The notes: a model not told the origin generated them from the sequence alone. Positions 31,668-40,572 are shown, counted from the first letter of the stretch. The stretch is DNA of 64,000 bases from Chania multitudinisentens RB-25 (GCF_000520015.2 NZ_CP007044.2:4588001-4652000); one strand, 5' to 3'. Made by a program: numbers and translations.

Positions 31668-33404
31668 ATGGAGCAGGCACATACGATTGAACTGGTCGCG
31701 CTGGAAAAACGCTTCCCCTCACTCGCCAAACCGGCAGTCGCCAGCCTGACCACCACCTTGCACAGTGGCGCGGTCACCGGGTTGGTCGGCCCCGACGGTG
31801 CAGGCAAAACTACGCTGCTGCGCATGCTGGCTGGGCTGCTGCAACCCAGCAGTGGTCAGCTGCGCGTTGCGGGATTAGATCCGATCGCTCAAGATCGCCA
31901 ACTGCATGCGATTCTCGGTTATATGCCGCAGAAATTCGGGCTGTATGAAGATCTGACGGTGATGGAAAACCTGACGCTGTACGCCGATCTGCGCGGTGTC
32001 ACCGGCGCATTGCGCCAGCAAACCTTCGAACGACTGCTGACTTTTACCGATCTGACACGGTTTACCGAGCGGCTGGCAGGTAAGCTTTCCGGCGGTATGA
32101 AGCAGAAACTCGGGTTGGCCTGTACGCTGCTCGGCCAACCGCAGGTGTTGCTGCTGGATGAACCTGGCGTGGGGGTTGACCCCATTTCACGGCGTGAGCT
32201 GTGGCGGATGGTGCATGAGCTGGCCAACGACGGCATGCTGATCCTGTGGAGCACCTCATATCTGGACGAAGCCGAACAGTGCCGCGAAGTACTACTGATG
32301 AACGAGGGCGAGCTGCTGTTTAGCGGTGCGCCGCAGGAACTCACCCAGCGTATGGCCGGGCGCACCGTGCTGATTGACACTCCTACTGGCAGCCACCGGG
32401 CGCTGCTGCAACGGGCGATCTGCCTGCCTGCGGTCAGCGACGGCGTGATCCAGGGTAAATATCTGCGCTTGATTCTGAAACAGGGGGAAGATCACCAACA
32501 GGTTTTGCGCGAGCTGGATCTGCCCACCGCCGAATTAACCGAAGCGGAACCGCGTTTTGAAGATGCGTTTATCGATCTGCTCGGTGGTGGGCCGAACAGC
32601 AAATCAGCACTGGCAGAGATCATGCCCACCGTGGCGGGCAATAGCTCAGAAACGGTGATTGAAGCGCAGGCGTTAACCAAAAAATTCGGCCATTTTGCCG
32701 CCACCGACCATGTGGATTTCAAGGTGCGGCGCGGTGAAATCTTTGGCCTGCTGGGGCCAAACGGAGCCGGTAAATCGACTACCTTCAAGATGATGTGTGG
32801 CTTGCTGGTGCCGAGTGAGGGTAAAGCGCTGGTGCTGGGGATGGATCTGAAAACCAGCTCCGGCAAAGCCCGCCAGCACCTGGGCTATATGGCACAGAAG
32901 TTTTCTCTGTACAGCAACCTGACCGTGGCACAGAATCTGAAATTTTTCTCCGGCGTGTATGGCCTGAGCGGCAAGGCACAGCGCAGCAAAATCAACGAGA
33001 TGTCTACCGCCTTTAACTTTGGCCCGATCCTCAACCAGACACCGGACTCCTTGCCGCTCGGCTTTAAACAGCGGCTGGCGCTGGCCTGTGCACTGATGCA
33101 TGAACCGGATATTCTGTTTCTTGATGAGCCGACATCGGGTGTCGATCCCCTGACCCGGCGTGAGTTCTGGTTGCATATCAATGGGATGGTAGATAAAGGC
33201 GTCACGGTCATGGTCACTACCCATTTTATGGACGAAGCGGAATACTGCGATCGCATCGGGTTGGTATATCGCGGCAAAATTATTGCCGCTGGCACACCGG
33301 ATGAACTCAAACAGCAGGTTGCCAGTGACGACAATCCTAATCCTTCGATGGAACAGGCGTTTATCCAACTGGTTCAGGGTTACGATCAAGAGGAGAATCC
33401 ATGA
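31668..33404 (+). CDS. ybhF: ABC exporter ATPase YbhF with two nucleotide-binding domains
   Basis: A 578-residue protein with two fused ABC domains. The first (residues about 8-235) has Walker A GPDGAGKTT, signature LSGGMKQKLGLACTLL and Walker B VLLLDEPGVGVDP. The second (about 330-560) has GPNGAGKST, Walker B ILFLDEPTSGVDP and a TTHFMDEAEYCD switch, but its signature reads LPLGFKQRLALACAL instead of LSGGQ. That variation is also remembered in E. coli YbhF, so it is family-typical. It powers the YbhSR permease. The next gene overlaps by 4 bp. Confidence 0.95.
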   Translation: MEQAHTIELVALEKRFPSLAKPAVASLTTTLHSGAVTGLVGPDGAGKTTLLRMLAGLLQPSSGQLRVAGLDPIAQDRQLHAILGYMPQKFGLYEDLTVMENLTLYADLRGVTGALRQQTFERLLTFTDLTRFTERLAGKLSGGMKQKLGLACTLLGQPQVLLLDEPGVGVDPISRRELWRMVHELANDGMLILWSTSYLDEAEQCREVLLMNEGELLFSGAPQELTQRMAGRTVLIDTPTGSHRALLQRAICLPAVSDGVIQGKYLRLILKQGEDHQQVLRELDLPTAELTEAEPRFEDAFIDLLGGGPNSKSALAEIMPTVAGNSSETVIEAQALTKKFGHFAATDHVDFKVRRGEIFGLLGPNGAGKSTTFKMMCGLLVPSEGKALVLGMDLKTSSGKARQHLGYMAQKFSLYSNLTVAQNLKFFSGVYGLSGKAQRSKINEMSTAFNFGPILNQTPDSLPLGFKQRLALACALMHEPDILFLDEPTSGVDPLTRREFWLHINGMVDKGVTVMVTTHFMDEAEYCDRIGLVYRGKIIAAGTPDELKQQVASDDNPNPSMEQAFIQLVQGYDQEENP

Positions 33405-34537
33405 GCGACAGCAGCGGCTTTTCCTGGCGGCGCCTGCGGGCGCTATGCCTGAAAGAAACCCGGCAGATCCTGCGTGACCCGAGCAGTGGCCTGATCGCTT
33501 TTGTCATCCCGCTGATGCTGCTGTTTATCTTCGGTTATGGCATCAATCTGGATTCCAGCAAACTGCGCCTGGGTATCCTGCTGGAACAGCACAGTGAAGA
33601 AGCCCGCGATCTGGCTAATGCCTTTGCCGGTTCACCTTATATTGAACCAACCATTAGCGATAACCGCCCACAGCTGATTCAGATGATGCAGGCCGGCAGC
33701 ATCCGTGGGTTGGTGGTGATCCCGAACGACTTTGCCGAACATATGGCACGGCCTGCCGACCAAGCGCCGTTGCAGGTGATTACCGACGGCAGCGAACCCA
33801 ACACGGCCAACTTTGTGCAGGGCTATACCCAAGGTGTCTGGCAGCTTTGGCAGCAACAGCGCGCCACCGATCGCGGCCAGGATGATAAGCCGCTGATCGA
33901 GATCCAAATGCGTTACTGGTTTAACCCGGCGGCTATCAGCCAACATTTTATTATTCCCGGCGCGATCACCATCATCATGACCGTTATCGGGGCGATTCTG
34001 ACTTCGCTGGTGATCGCCCGTGAATGGGAGCGTGGCACCATGGAAGCTCTGCTTTCCACCCAGGTCACGCGCAGTGAGCTGTTGTTGTCCAAACTGGTGC
34101 CCTATTACTTTCTCGGCATGACCGCGATGGTGCTGTGTATGGTGGTTGCCGTATTCGTGCTCGGCGTGCCCTATCGGGGTTCCTTGCTGATCCTGTTCGT
34201 TATCAGCAGTTTATTCCTGGCCAGCACGCTCGGTATGGGGTTGTTGATTTCGACCATCACCCGCAACCAGTTCAATGCGGCGATGGTGGCGCTGAACGCC
34301 GCCTTTTTACCTTCGATCATGCTTTCCGGTTTTATTTTCCAGATCGACAGTATGCCTGCCGTGGTACGCGCGGTGACCTATATCATTCCGGCTCGTTACT
34401 TCGTCAGTACGCTGCAAACCCTGTTTCTGGCGGGTAATATCGCCAGCGTTCTGCTGGTCAACCTGCTGTTTTTGATCGCTTCCGCCGTGGTGTTTATCGG
34501 TCTGACGGCCTGGAAAACCCAGCGGCGGCTGGATTGA
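33401..34537 (+). CDS. ybhS: ABC-2 type permease YbhS
   Basis: A 378-residue ABC-2 permease. A first helix (about 26-45) is followed by a large periplasmic domain of about 130 residues and five more helices in the C-terminal half. The conserved REWERGTMEALLSTQVTRSELLLSKL segment is the cytoplasmic coupling element, and MLSGFIFQIDSMPAVVRAVTYIIPARYFV is a family signature. It heterodimerises with YbhR. The start overlaps the ybhF stop codon (ATGA). E. coli YbhS has 377 residues. Confidence 0.94.
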   Translation: MSDSSGFSWRRLRALCLKETRQILRDPSSGLIAFVIPLMLLFIFGYGINLDSSKLRLGILLEQHSEEARDLANAFAGSPYIEPTISDNRPQLIQMMQAGSIRGLVVIPNDFAEHMARPADQAPLQVITDGSEPNTANFVQGYTQGVWQLWQQQRATDRGQDDKPLIEIQMRYWFNPAAISQHFIIPGAITIIMTVIGAILTSLVIAREWERGTMEALLSTQVTRSELLLSKLVPYYFLGMTAMVLCMVVAVFVLGVPYRGSLLILFVISSLFLASTLGMGLLISTITRNQFNAAMVALNAAFLPSIMLSGFIFQIDSMPAVVRAVTYIIPARYFVSTLQTLFLAGNIASVLLVNLLFLIASAVVFIGLTAWKTQRRLD

Positions 34538-34546
34538 GGAAAAAAG

Positions 34547-35653
34547 ATGTTTTACCGGCTCTGGACACTGATTGTTAAAGAAATGCAGTCGTTGCTGCGT
34601 GACCCGCAGACTCGCGCCATCCTGGTGATGCCGGTGCTCTTACAGGTATTGCTGTTCCCGTTTGCCGCCACGCTGGAAGTGACCAATGCCACTATTGCGG
34701 TATACAGCGAGGACAGCGGCCACGCATCAATTGAGCTGACTCAGCGCTTTGCCAAAGCCAAAGCATTTTCGCACGTTTTGCTGTTGCACAGCCCGCAGGC
34801 CATCAAACCCACTATTGATAACCAGAAAGCATTGCTGCTGATCCGCTTCCCGGCGAATTTTTCGCGCGATATCGCTCAAGGCAATACGGCAACATTGCAG
34901 TTGATCCTGGATGGCCGCAACTCCAACAGTGCGCAGATCGCCGCCAACTATGTGCAGCAGATCGTGCAGGATTATCAGAATGAGCTGCTCGCTGGGCGTG
35001 CCAAACCCAATAACAGCGAACTGGTAGTGCGCAACTGGTATAACCCGAATCTGGATTACAAATGGTTTGTTGTCCCTTCATTAATCGCCATGATCACTAC
35101 GATTGGCGTGATGATTGTGACGTCGCTTTCCGTGGCGCGTGAACGTGAGCAAGGCACATTGGAACAGTTATTGGTATCTCCCCTCACCACCTGGCAGATT
35201 TTTATCGGTAAAGCGGTGCCTGCGCTGATCGTCGCCACGTTTCAGGCTTCGATCGTGCTGTTTATTGGTATCTTTATGTATCAGATCCCGTTCGCCGGCT
35301 CTCTTTTGCTGTTCTATGGCACCATGCTGACTTACGGGCTTTCACTGGTCGGATTCGGGCTGCTGATTTCGTCGCTGTGCGCCACGCAACAGCAGGCGTT
35401 TATCGGCGTTTTCGTATTTATGATGCCCGCGATCCTGCTTTCCGGCTATGTCTCACCGGTCGAAAATATGCCGGTATGGTTGCAACACCTCACCTGGGTT
35501 AACCCTATTCGCCACTTCACCGATATCACCAAACAAATCTACCTCAAGGATGCCAACTTCAGCATTATCTGGCACAGCCTGTGGCCGCTGCTGGCGATCA
35601 CCGCTACCACCGGCAGCGCGGCTTATGCGATGTTTAGAAGGAAGATTGCCTGA
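34547..35653 (+). CDS. ybhR: ABC-2 type permease YbhR
   Basis: A 368-residue ABC-2 permease, the same length as E. coli YbhR. It has the same plan as YbhS: one helix, a periplasmic domain, then five helices with EREQGTLEQLLVSPLTTWQIFIGKAVPAL and LLSGYVSPVENMPVWLQHLTWVNPIRHF. It lies 9 bp after ybhS and ends the cecR-ybhGFSR operon. The complex is reported to export cephalosporin- and chloramphenicol-type drugs and to move sodium or lithium ions in E. coli. Confidence 0.94.
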   Translation: MFYRLWTLIVKEMQSLLRDPQTRAILVMPVLLQVLLFPFAATLEVTNATIAVYSEDSGHASIELTQRFAKAKAFSHVLLLHSPQAIKPTIDNQKALLLIRFPANFSRDIAQGNTATLQLILDGRNSNSAQIAANYVQQIVQDYQNELLAGRAKPNNSELVVRNWYNPNLDYKWFVVPSLIAMITTIGVMIVTSLSVAREREQGTLEQLLVSPLTTWQIFIGKAVPALIVATFQASIVLFIGIFMYQIPFAGSLLLFYGTMLTYGLSLVGFGLLISSLCATQQQAFIGVFVFMMPAILLSGYVSPVENMPVWLQHLTWVNPIRHFTDITKQIYLKDANFSIIWHSLWPLLAITATTGSAAYAMFRRKIA

Positions 35654-35730
35654 CCAATTTTTCCTCTAACTAACGCCTGTTAAACAACCAAGATAATACG
35701 TAGAATATAGGGACTTTAATTCAATTGCTT

Positions 35731-36069
35731 ATGGAGGGTGATTTGGCAGGAACAACGGTAGTAAAGGAAAATACTTATGACAGTATGGTTCGTTTTGGGC
35801 TGAGGCTGGCGTGGTTCAATCTATTAGGTTTAGTAATCATTTTTCTGTTGGCTTCTGTTTTGCCAGAAGAGGGTGCTGAATGGATCGATATATCTCTAAG
35901 CATTATCGTCTTTATCAATATAACGACCAATCTACTGGTCTTTTGTTTTGCTTCGGTCGGGTTATTTAAATCAACATTGAAATGGTCAGCCTTGCTGGCA
36001 ATATTTATTACTATAATAATCCTCTTGGTTTACATTATTGCAACAGTGCTAAATATGCAAACCTACTAA
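35731..36069 (+). CDS. Small membrane protein of unknown function
   Basis: A 112-residue protein, almost wholly hydrophobic after residue 20, with three predicted helices (about 28-44, 55-77 and 85-106). I do not recognise a family. The start is uncertain: the ATG at 35731 has no Shine-Dalgarno sequence, whereas a TTG at 35743 is preceded by GGAGGG and would give a product four residues shorter. Composition is more AT-rich than the ybh operon before it. It converges with a DUF2628-type gene that also encodes a small membrane protein. Confidence 0.55.
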   Translation: MEGDLAGTTVVKENTYDSMVRFGLRLAWFNLLGLVIIFLLASVLPEEGAEWIDISLSIIVFINITTNLLVFCFASVGLFKSTLKWSALLAIFITIIILLVYIIATVLNMQTY

Positions 36070-36124
36070 AGAAATACAAAAACTAATTAAGGGCAACATT
36101 ATTCATTGCCCTGAAATACCACAA

Positions 36125-36553
36125 TTACATTTTTGCAATTCTTGCCGATGACTTCTTAGTGAATCCTTCTAACGGATTCCAACTCTGCAACCCTTTAACT
36201 TCTTTAATATAATAAGCATAGTTGGCAATCACCGAGCTCGCGCCTGCATAGGCAAAGTTCAAGCCACGGGCGATAGGATCCAGGTTCGCTCCTATTACTG
36301 ATTCGACGGCAAACAATATCACATTAAGCACCAGAATCACACCAAACAATACTAACCCTTTCTTCCATAAGCCAAGAATACAAAAATAAATAATACCAAA
36401 GAAAAATGCAAAGATATTCGAGGTATGTTTAATTCGCTCAAAGAATTTCATGTTCTTGATTGCGTCTTTGTATTGCGGAGAATTGATATCACCACCAGCA
36501 CTATCAAAAAGAGCAAAACGCGCCTTCCATTTTGGACTTAATTCACTACTCAT
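36125..36553 (-). CDS. DUF2628 family membrane protein
   Basis: A 142-residue protein. The soluble N-terminal part (SPKWKARFALFDSAGGDINSPQYKDAIKNM) is typical of DUF2628 proteins and precedes two or three hydrophobic helices (about 45-82 and 90-112). It ends in a polar tail with GLQSWNPLEGFTKKSSARIAKM. Members are often small, inner-membrane and of unknown role. The gene is AT-rich and convergent with the small membrane protein gene before it (55 bp between stops). Confidence 0.75.
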   Translation of the reverse strand: MSSELSPKWKARFALFDSAGGDINSPQYKDAIKNMKFFERIKHTSNIFAFFFGIIYFCILGLWKKGLVLFGVILVLNVILFAVESVIGANLDPIARGLNFAYAGASSVIANYAYYIKEVKGLQSWNPLEGFTKKSSARIAKM

Positions 36554-36693
36554 AATATTCTTTCATCATCCTTATGATTTATACTTAAACTAAAGAGAAA
36601 ATATGGTTATTTTTCTTACGGCCTTTTATTCAACAATAATGCAGCAGCCTATGTCAAGATAATAATAATCATTTCTTTTACACAAGAAAGTTC

Positions 36694-36721
36694 TTAAAAA
36701 AAGCCCTGCCAGTGCAGAGCT
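36694..36721 (-). terminator. Rho-independent terminator of ybhL
   Basis: On the minus strand, the stem AGCTCTGC / GCAGGGCT (8 bp, one wobble) with a 4-nt loop is followed by TTTTTTTAAG. It lies 27 bp after the ybhL stop. Confidence 0.85.
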
Positions 36722-36747
36722 TTGCAGAATATTAATAATGTTGCGCG

Positions 36748-37455
36748 TTAACGGCGGTTGCCAAAAATACGCAACAACATCAGGAACAGGTTGATAAAAT
36801 CAAGATACAGCGTCAGCGCGCCCACAATAGCGTATTTGCGAAAACTGTCTCTGTCATCAGCATTCAACCGTTCGCCCAAGGCTTTCAGCTTTTGCGTGTC
36901 ATAGGCCGTCAAGCCAACAAACACAATCACCCCGATATAGGTAATTACCCACATCATGGCCTCACTTCTCAGCCAGATGTTCACCAGTGACGCCAACACA
37001 ATCCCGATCAGCCCCATAAACAACATGCTGCCAAAACCACTCAGATCGCGCTTGGTGGTGTAACCATACAGGCTCATGGCACCAAACATCCCAGCCGTTA
37101 TCACAAAGGTTGTCGCTATCGATTCACCGGTATACATCAGGAGGATAACGGAAAGTGTTAACCCGGTGAGCGCCGAATACAGCATAAACAACGAGGTGGC
37201 CATCGCACCACTCAAACGATTCACCATACCGGAAATCACAAACACCAAACCAAGCTGGGCAATGATCAGACCAAAAAAGGTGATCTGACTGGAAAAAATA
37301 AAAGCCTGTAGCTGGCTATTGTTACTAACGTACCAAGCCACAAAGGCAGTCAGCAGCAAGCCACAGGTCATCCAGCCATAAACCTGCGCCATATAAGCCT
37401 GAATGCCACTGTTAGCACGCTCAACGATTGAGCCATTACGTGGATACCGGTCCAT
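36748..37455 (-). CDS. ybhL: Bax inhibitor-1 family membrane protein YbhL
   Basis: A 235-residue protein with seven predicted helices. The sequence MDRYPRNGSIVERANSGIQ, AQVYGWMTCGLLLTAFVAWY, YGYTTKRDLSGFGSMLFMGLIGI and the C-terminal LTLYLDFINLFLMLLRIFGN match E. coli YbhL (234 residues) nearly throughout. Bacterial BI-1 proteins such as BsYetJ leak calcium in a pH-dependent way; a role for YbhL is not established. The start at 37455 is set by homology and AAGGTAAC just before it. Confidence 0.94.
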   Translation of the reverse strand: MDRYPRNGSIVERANSGIQAYMAQVYGWMTCGLLLTAFVAWYVSNNSQLQAFIFSSQITFFGLIIAQLGLVFVISGMVNRLSGAMATSLFMLYSALTGLTLSVILLMYTGESIATTFVITAGMFGAMSLYGYTTKRDLSGFGSMLFMGLIGIVLASLVNIWLRSEAMMWVITYIGVIVFVGLTAYDTQKLKALGERLNADDRDSFRKYAIVGALTLYLDFINLFLMLLRIFGNRR

Positions 37456-37578
37456 GAAAGTTACCTTTTGCATGTGAATAATGTTGCGGGGAATACCCCG
37501 TCCAATAATAAGCGTATCACAGAAAACGGTACAAGGAGCCGACAAAGGTATTGATTTGTTACTGCGTTTGAAACCTGC

Positions 37579-38034
37579 TTACCAGCGTTTTGCCGCCTGC
37601 CGATCCGAATCGCGGGCTTCAACCCAGCGTTCCCCTTGTTCTGTGGCTTCACGTTTCCAGAAAGGTGCGCGGGTTTTCAGATAATCCATGATGAGTTGAG
37701 CGGCTTCAAACGCTTGGCTGCGGTGCCCACTGGTGACGCCGACAAACACGATCTCTTCACCGGGAAACAGATCACCGACGCGGTGGATCACCGTCACCCG
37801 CTGTAACGGCCAACGGGCGCGTGCTTCTACAACAATCTCTGCCAGTGCTTTTTCGGTCATACCAGGGTAATGCTCCAGCGCCAACGCACTGACATTATCC
37901 CCCAGATTATGATTACGCACTTTACCAGTGAAAGTGACCACCGCGCCGTCGTCGTCACACTGCGCCAACCATTGGTATTCCTCACCAACGCTAAACGGAG
38001 CAGAACCTACGCGAATACGGGTATTTTCCATCAT
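37579..38034 (-). CDS. moaE: Molybdopterin synthase catalytic subunit MoaE
   Basis: A 151-residue large subunit of molybdopterin synthase, which inserts two sulfurs from MoaD thiocarboxylate into cyclic pyranopterin monophosphate. The motifs FTGKVRNHNLGDNVSALALEHYPGMTE, HRVGDLFPGEEIVFVGVTSGHR and KTRAPFWKREATEQGERWVEA contain the conserved active-site lysines and arginines. It is the last gene of moaABCDE and overlaps moaD by one base. Confidence 0.97.
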   Translation of the reverse strand: MMENTRIRVGSAPFSVGEEYQWLAQCDDDGAVVTFTGKVRNHNLGDNVSALALEHYPGMTEKALAEIVVEARARWPLQRVTVIHRVGDLFPGEEIVFVGVTSGHRSQAFEAAQLIMDYLKTRAPFWKREATEQGERWVEARDSDRQAAKRW

Positions 38035-38279
38035 TAACCCCCGGTTACCGGTGGAAAAAACGCCACTTCATCCCCTTCATGCAAGGGATGTTCTGCCACC
38101 ACCAACGCTTGATTAACCGCCATCAGCAGTTTGCCGGACTCCAACGCCAGCGCCCAGCGCTCACCACGTTCGCATAACGACCTGCGCAACGCTTCTACCG
38201 TGGGATATTGCGCCGGTACGGCCAGGCTGCCGATACCAACCAGTTCGCGCACCTGCGCAAAGAAAAGAATATTAATCAT
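38034..38279 (-). CDS. moaD: Molybdopterin synthase sulfur carrier subunit MoaD
   Basis: An 81-residue ubiquitin-like protein ending in the required diglycine (FFPPVTGG), which MoeB adenylates and which then carries the thiocarboxylate to MoaE. The starts and stops of moaC, moaD and moaE overlap (moaC stop 38276-38278 with the moaD start; the moaD stop is one base from the moaE start), giving equal synthesis of the two synthase subunits. Length equals E. coli MoaD (81). Confidence 0.97.
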   Translation of the reverse strand: MINILFFAQVRELVGIGSLAVPAQYPTVEALRRSLCERGERWALALESGKLLMAVNQALVVAEHPLHEGDEVAFFPPVTGG

Positions 38280-38755
38280 ACATCCACCTTGAAATCACCG
38301 GATTTGCCGCCGCTTTTCGCCAGCAGCCGCACCGGCCCGATCAGCATATCTTTCTGCACCGCTTTGCACATGTCGTAGATGGTCAGCGCCGCCACCGAAG
38401 CGGCCGTCAACGCTTCCATTTCTACTCCGGTTTTGCCGGTCAGACGGCAGCAGGTTTCGATGCGCACACGGTTATGCTCCGGCTGCGCCTCAAGCTGCAC
38501 TTCTACTTTGCTCAACATCAACGGGTGGCACAGCGGGATCAGTTCCCAAGTGCGCTTCGCAGCCTGAATACCGGCAATGCGCGCCGTGGCAAACACATCC
38601 CCTTTGTGATGGCTGCCGTCGATAATCATCGCCAGCGTGGCCGCCTGCATTTCGACAAAGGCCTCGGCGCGCGCTTCACGCACCGTTTCCGCCTTGGCAG
38701 AAACATCCACCATATGGGCTTCGCCTGCGGCATTAATATGGGTTAACTGTGCCAT
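38276..38755 (-). CDS. moaC: Cyclic pyranopterin monophosphate synthase MoaC
   Basis: A 159-residue enzyme that converts the MoaA product 3',8-cyclo-GTP into cyclic pyranopterin monophosphate. Conserved parts are MVDVSAKAETVREARAEA, GDVFATARIAGIQAAKRTWELIPLCHPL (substrate-binding HP), KTGVEMEALTAASVAALTIYDMCKA and KSGGKSGDF. It overlaps moaD by 4 bp and is 3 bp from moaB. Length matches E. coli (161). Confidence 0.97.
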   Translation of the reverse strand: MAQLTHINAAGEAHMVDVSAKAETVREARAEAFVEMQAATLAMIIDGSHHKGDVFATARIAGIQAAKRTWELIPLCHPLMLSKVEVQLEAQPEHNRVRIETCCRLTGKTGVEMEALTAASVAALTIYDMCKAVQKDMLIGPVRLLAKSGGKSGDFKVDV

Positions 38756-38758
38756 AAA

Positions 38759-39271
38759 TTATTTCTTCACATGAGGCAGGAAGTTGCACGGACGATGGCG
38801 TGCATCCAACTGCTCGGCAATAATGCGTTCCCAGGCGGTACGGCAGGCGCGGGTAGAGCCCGGCATGGCGAAGATCACCGTCTGGTTGGCCATGCCCGCC
38901 AGAGCACGAGACTGAATGGTGGCAGTACCAATCTCTTCAAACGATACCATGCGGAACAGTTCGCCAAACCCTTCCACTTCACGATCAAACAGCGGCAGCA
39001 AAGCTTCCGGTGTATTATCACGCGTAGTAAAACCAGTGCCGCCGTTGATTAATATCGCCTGCACCTTATCGTTGGCAATCCACGCAGAAACCTGCGCACG
39101 GATGTGGTAAATATTGTCTTTGACAATGGCGCGGGCCACCACCTGATGCCCGGTTGCCTGCACGGCGTCCTGTAGGTATTGGCCGGAAGTATCTTCCGCT
39201 TCGCCACGGCTGTCTGAGACGGTTAAAATGGCAATTTTTGCCGGAATGAATTCGCTGCTGGTCTGGCTCAT
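38759..39271 (-). CDS. moaB: Molybdenum cofactor biosynthesis protein MoaB
   Basis: A 170-residue MoaB/Mog-fold protein, the same length as E. coli MoaB. It shows LTVSDSRGEAEDTSGQYL, then AILINGGTGFTTRDNTPEAL (molybdopterin-binding GGTG) and RMVSFEEIGTATIQSRA, plus IFAMPGSTRACRTAWERI. It is thought to adenylylate molybdopterin in organisms without Mog, but in enterobacteria it is dispensable. An 83-bp gap to moaA, the largest in the operon, holds an inverted repeat. Confidence 0.95.
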   Translation of the reverse strand: MSQTSSEFIPAKIAILTVSDSRGEAEDTSGQYLQDAVQATGHQVVARAIVKDNIYHIRAQVSAWIANDKVQAILINGGTGFTTRDNTPEALLPLFDREVEGFGELFRMVSFEEIGTATIQSRALAGMANQTVIFAMPGSTRACRTAWERIIAEQLDARHRPCNFLPHVKK

Positions 39272-39296
39272 CGCTAAATATGCTCCCCTGATTGTG

Positions 39297-39356
39297 GATA
39301 CCCTGTAGATTTCAAGTTGCCGCCAACAGGGCTGTGGCTTGAAATATGCGGATATC
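39297..39356. repeat. Palindromic repeat between moaA and moaB
   Basis: Perfect 8-bp arms ATTTCAAG (39309) and CTTGAAAT (39338) with GGATAC and GGATATC at the flanks. The ends TACCCTGTAGATTTCAAGTT and GCTTGAAATATG look like a degenerate cousin of the ERIC-type palindromes in this window. It overlaps the moaA stop codon and would fold in the mRNA between moaA and moaB. Confidence 0.55.
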
Positions 39357-40341
39357 AGCCGCCGATAAACGATAAGTTCTGTGTGATCCCGCTATTGCCC
39401 TGATGCAGAAAATGCGTTTGCTTTTTGCTGCGTAACCCCTCCTGAATACGCATTTTCAATGCATCAAGCTGAGTATCATCCGCCAGCAAATCACGCAGCG
39501 TAATCCCCTGCTCACCAAACAGGCACAGATGCAGATTGCCAATGGCAGAGACCCGCAGCCGGTTACAGCTGGCACAAAAATCTTTCTCGTAGGGCATGAT
39601 CAGCCCGATTTCACCCCGGTAATCTGGGTGACTGAATACCTGCGCCGGGCCATCGCTGCGGCCACGTATCTGACGCTGCCAACCTTGCTGCTCCAGTTGC
39701 TGGCAGATCACGTTGCCAGAAACATGGTGCTTGCGAAACAGTTCACTGCCTTCGCCGGTTTCCATCAATTCAATAAAACGCAGTTGGATCGGGCGATCTT
39801 TGATCCAGTGAAGGAAAGTAGCCAGTTGCTGATGGTTGACGTCACGCATCAGCACCACATTAACTTTCACCTTGTGGTAACCGGCGGTGAAAGCGGCATC
39901 AATACCCGCCATTACCTGACGAAATTTATCCTGCCCGGTGATCGCATAAAATTGACGGGGATCGAGGCTATCAACGCTGACGTTGATCGCCGTCAGACCC
40001 GCATCACGCCAGCGGGTGACATCGCGTGCCAAACGATAGCCATTGGTAGTCACCGCCAATGTACGAATCGCCGGGTTTTCGCGCACAGCGGCAATAATCT
40101 CGGTAAAGTCGCGGCGTAAAGAGGGTTCACCGCCGGTCAGGCGTATCTTTTCTGTTCCCAGTTCGGCAAACGCACGGCTGACGCGGCGAATTTCATCCAA
40201 TGAGAGGAAAGCATGGGGGCTGCTGCCCGGTTTATAGCCATCGGGCAAACAGTAGGTACAACGAAAGTTACACACGTCAGTAATAGACAGACGCAGGTAA
40301 TAGAATTTGCGCTCAAAAGCATCAATGAGTTGCGGTACCAT
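39355..40341 (-). CDS. moaA: GTP 3',8-cyclase MoaA
   Basis: A 328-residue radical-SAM enzyme, first step of molybdenum cofactor synthesis. It starts MVPQLIDAFERKFYYLRLSI. The radical-SAM cluster motif is CNFRCTYC (CxxxCxxC), and the second [4Fe-4S] cluster uses the CASCNRLRVS region and a downstream cysteine in LHLCLFGEQG. It ends with the Gly-Gly tail (SFIGG) needed for activity. The start was set at 40341 by homology (E. coli 329 residues) and AAAGGTGTT. The gene lies behind a Moco riboswitch and a ModE box. Confidence 0.97.
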   Translation of the reverse strand: MVPQLIDAFERKFYYLRLSITDVCNFRCTYCLPDGYKPGSSPHAFLSLDEIRRVSRAFAELGTEKIRLTGGEPSLRRDFTEIIAAVRENPAIRTLAVTTNGYRLARDVTRWRDAGLTAINVSVDSLDPRQFYAITGQDKFRQVMAGIDAAFTAGYHKVKVNVVLMRDVNHQQLATFLHWIKDRPIQLRFIELMETGEGSELFRKHHVSGNVICQQLEQQGWQRQIRGRSDGPAQVFSHPDYRGEIGLIMPYEKDFCASCNRLRVSAIGNLHLCLFGEQGITLRDLLADDTQLDALKMRIQEGLRSKKQTHFLHQGNSGITQNLSFIGG

Positions 40342-40370
40342 AACACCTTTCCAAATACGGGAGATGCGAG

Positions 40371-40465
40371 CGTTTCCACTCTGCACCCTGGTGGCTGACT
40401 TCGCCACGGCCCAGGCACCCTATCGTTCCAACTGAACAACGTAGGCGCAAAGGCTAGGAGTTTGG
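40371..40465 (-). ncRNA. Moco (molybdenum cofactor) riboswitch upstream of moaA
   Basis: On the minus strand the leader contains CTCCTAGCCTTTGCGCCTAC, the GTGCCTGGGCCGTGGC / GCCACCAGGGTGC pairing region (GTGGC-7 nt-GCCAC), and a final GCAGAGTGGAAACG. These are the recognisable pieces of the Moco RNA motif (RF01055) of moaA leaders. It lies 30-124 bp before the moaA start and should lower translation when cofactor is plentiful. A second hairpin (GGTTTCA / TGAAACC, about 40464-40493) precedes it. Not folded computationally. Confidence 0.85.
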
Positions 40466-40548
40466 GTTTCACCCCCGTTATTGGGATGAAACCGTAGTTT
40501 TCGCTAGAATACTAACGCGAAACAAATACGATAGCCAACGCACAATTT

Positions 40549-40572
40549 CGTTATATAATTTTGTATACAACG
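40549..40572. promoter_or_regulatory. ModE box upstream of moaA
   Basis: CGTTATATA-N6-TATACAACG closely matches the ModE consensus with one arm mismatch. It lies about 208 bp before the moaA ATG and 150 bp before the ybhK ATG, in the divergent region. In E. coli ModE bound far upstream activates moaA, so activation is expected here too. Confidence 0.75.

Noticed and set aside
31668..33404. Second ABC domain of YbhF as a defective ATPase
   Set aside because: The LPLGFKQ signature is also present in E. coli YbhF as I remember it, so the variation is family-wide, unlike the LCAAEQ of the UrtE-like protein.
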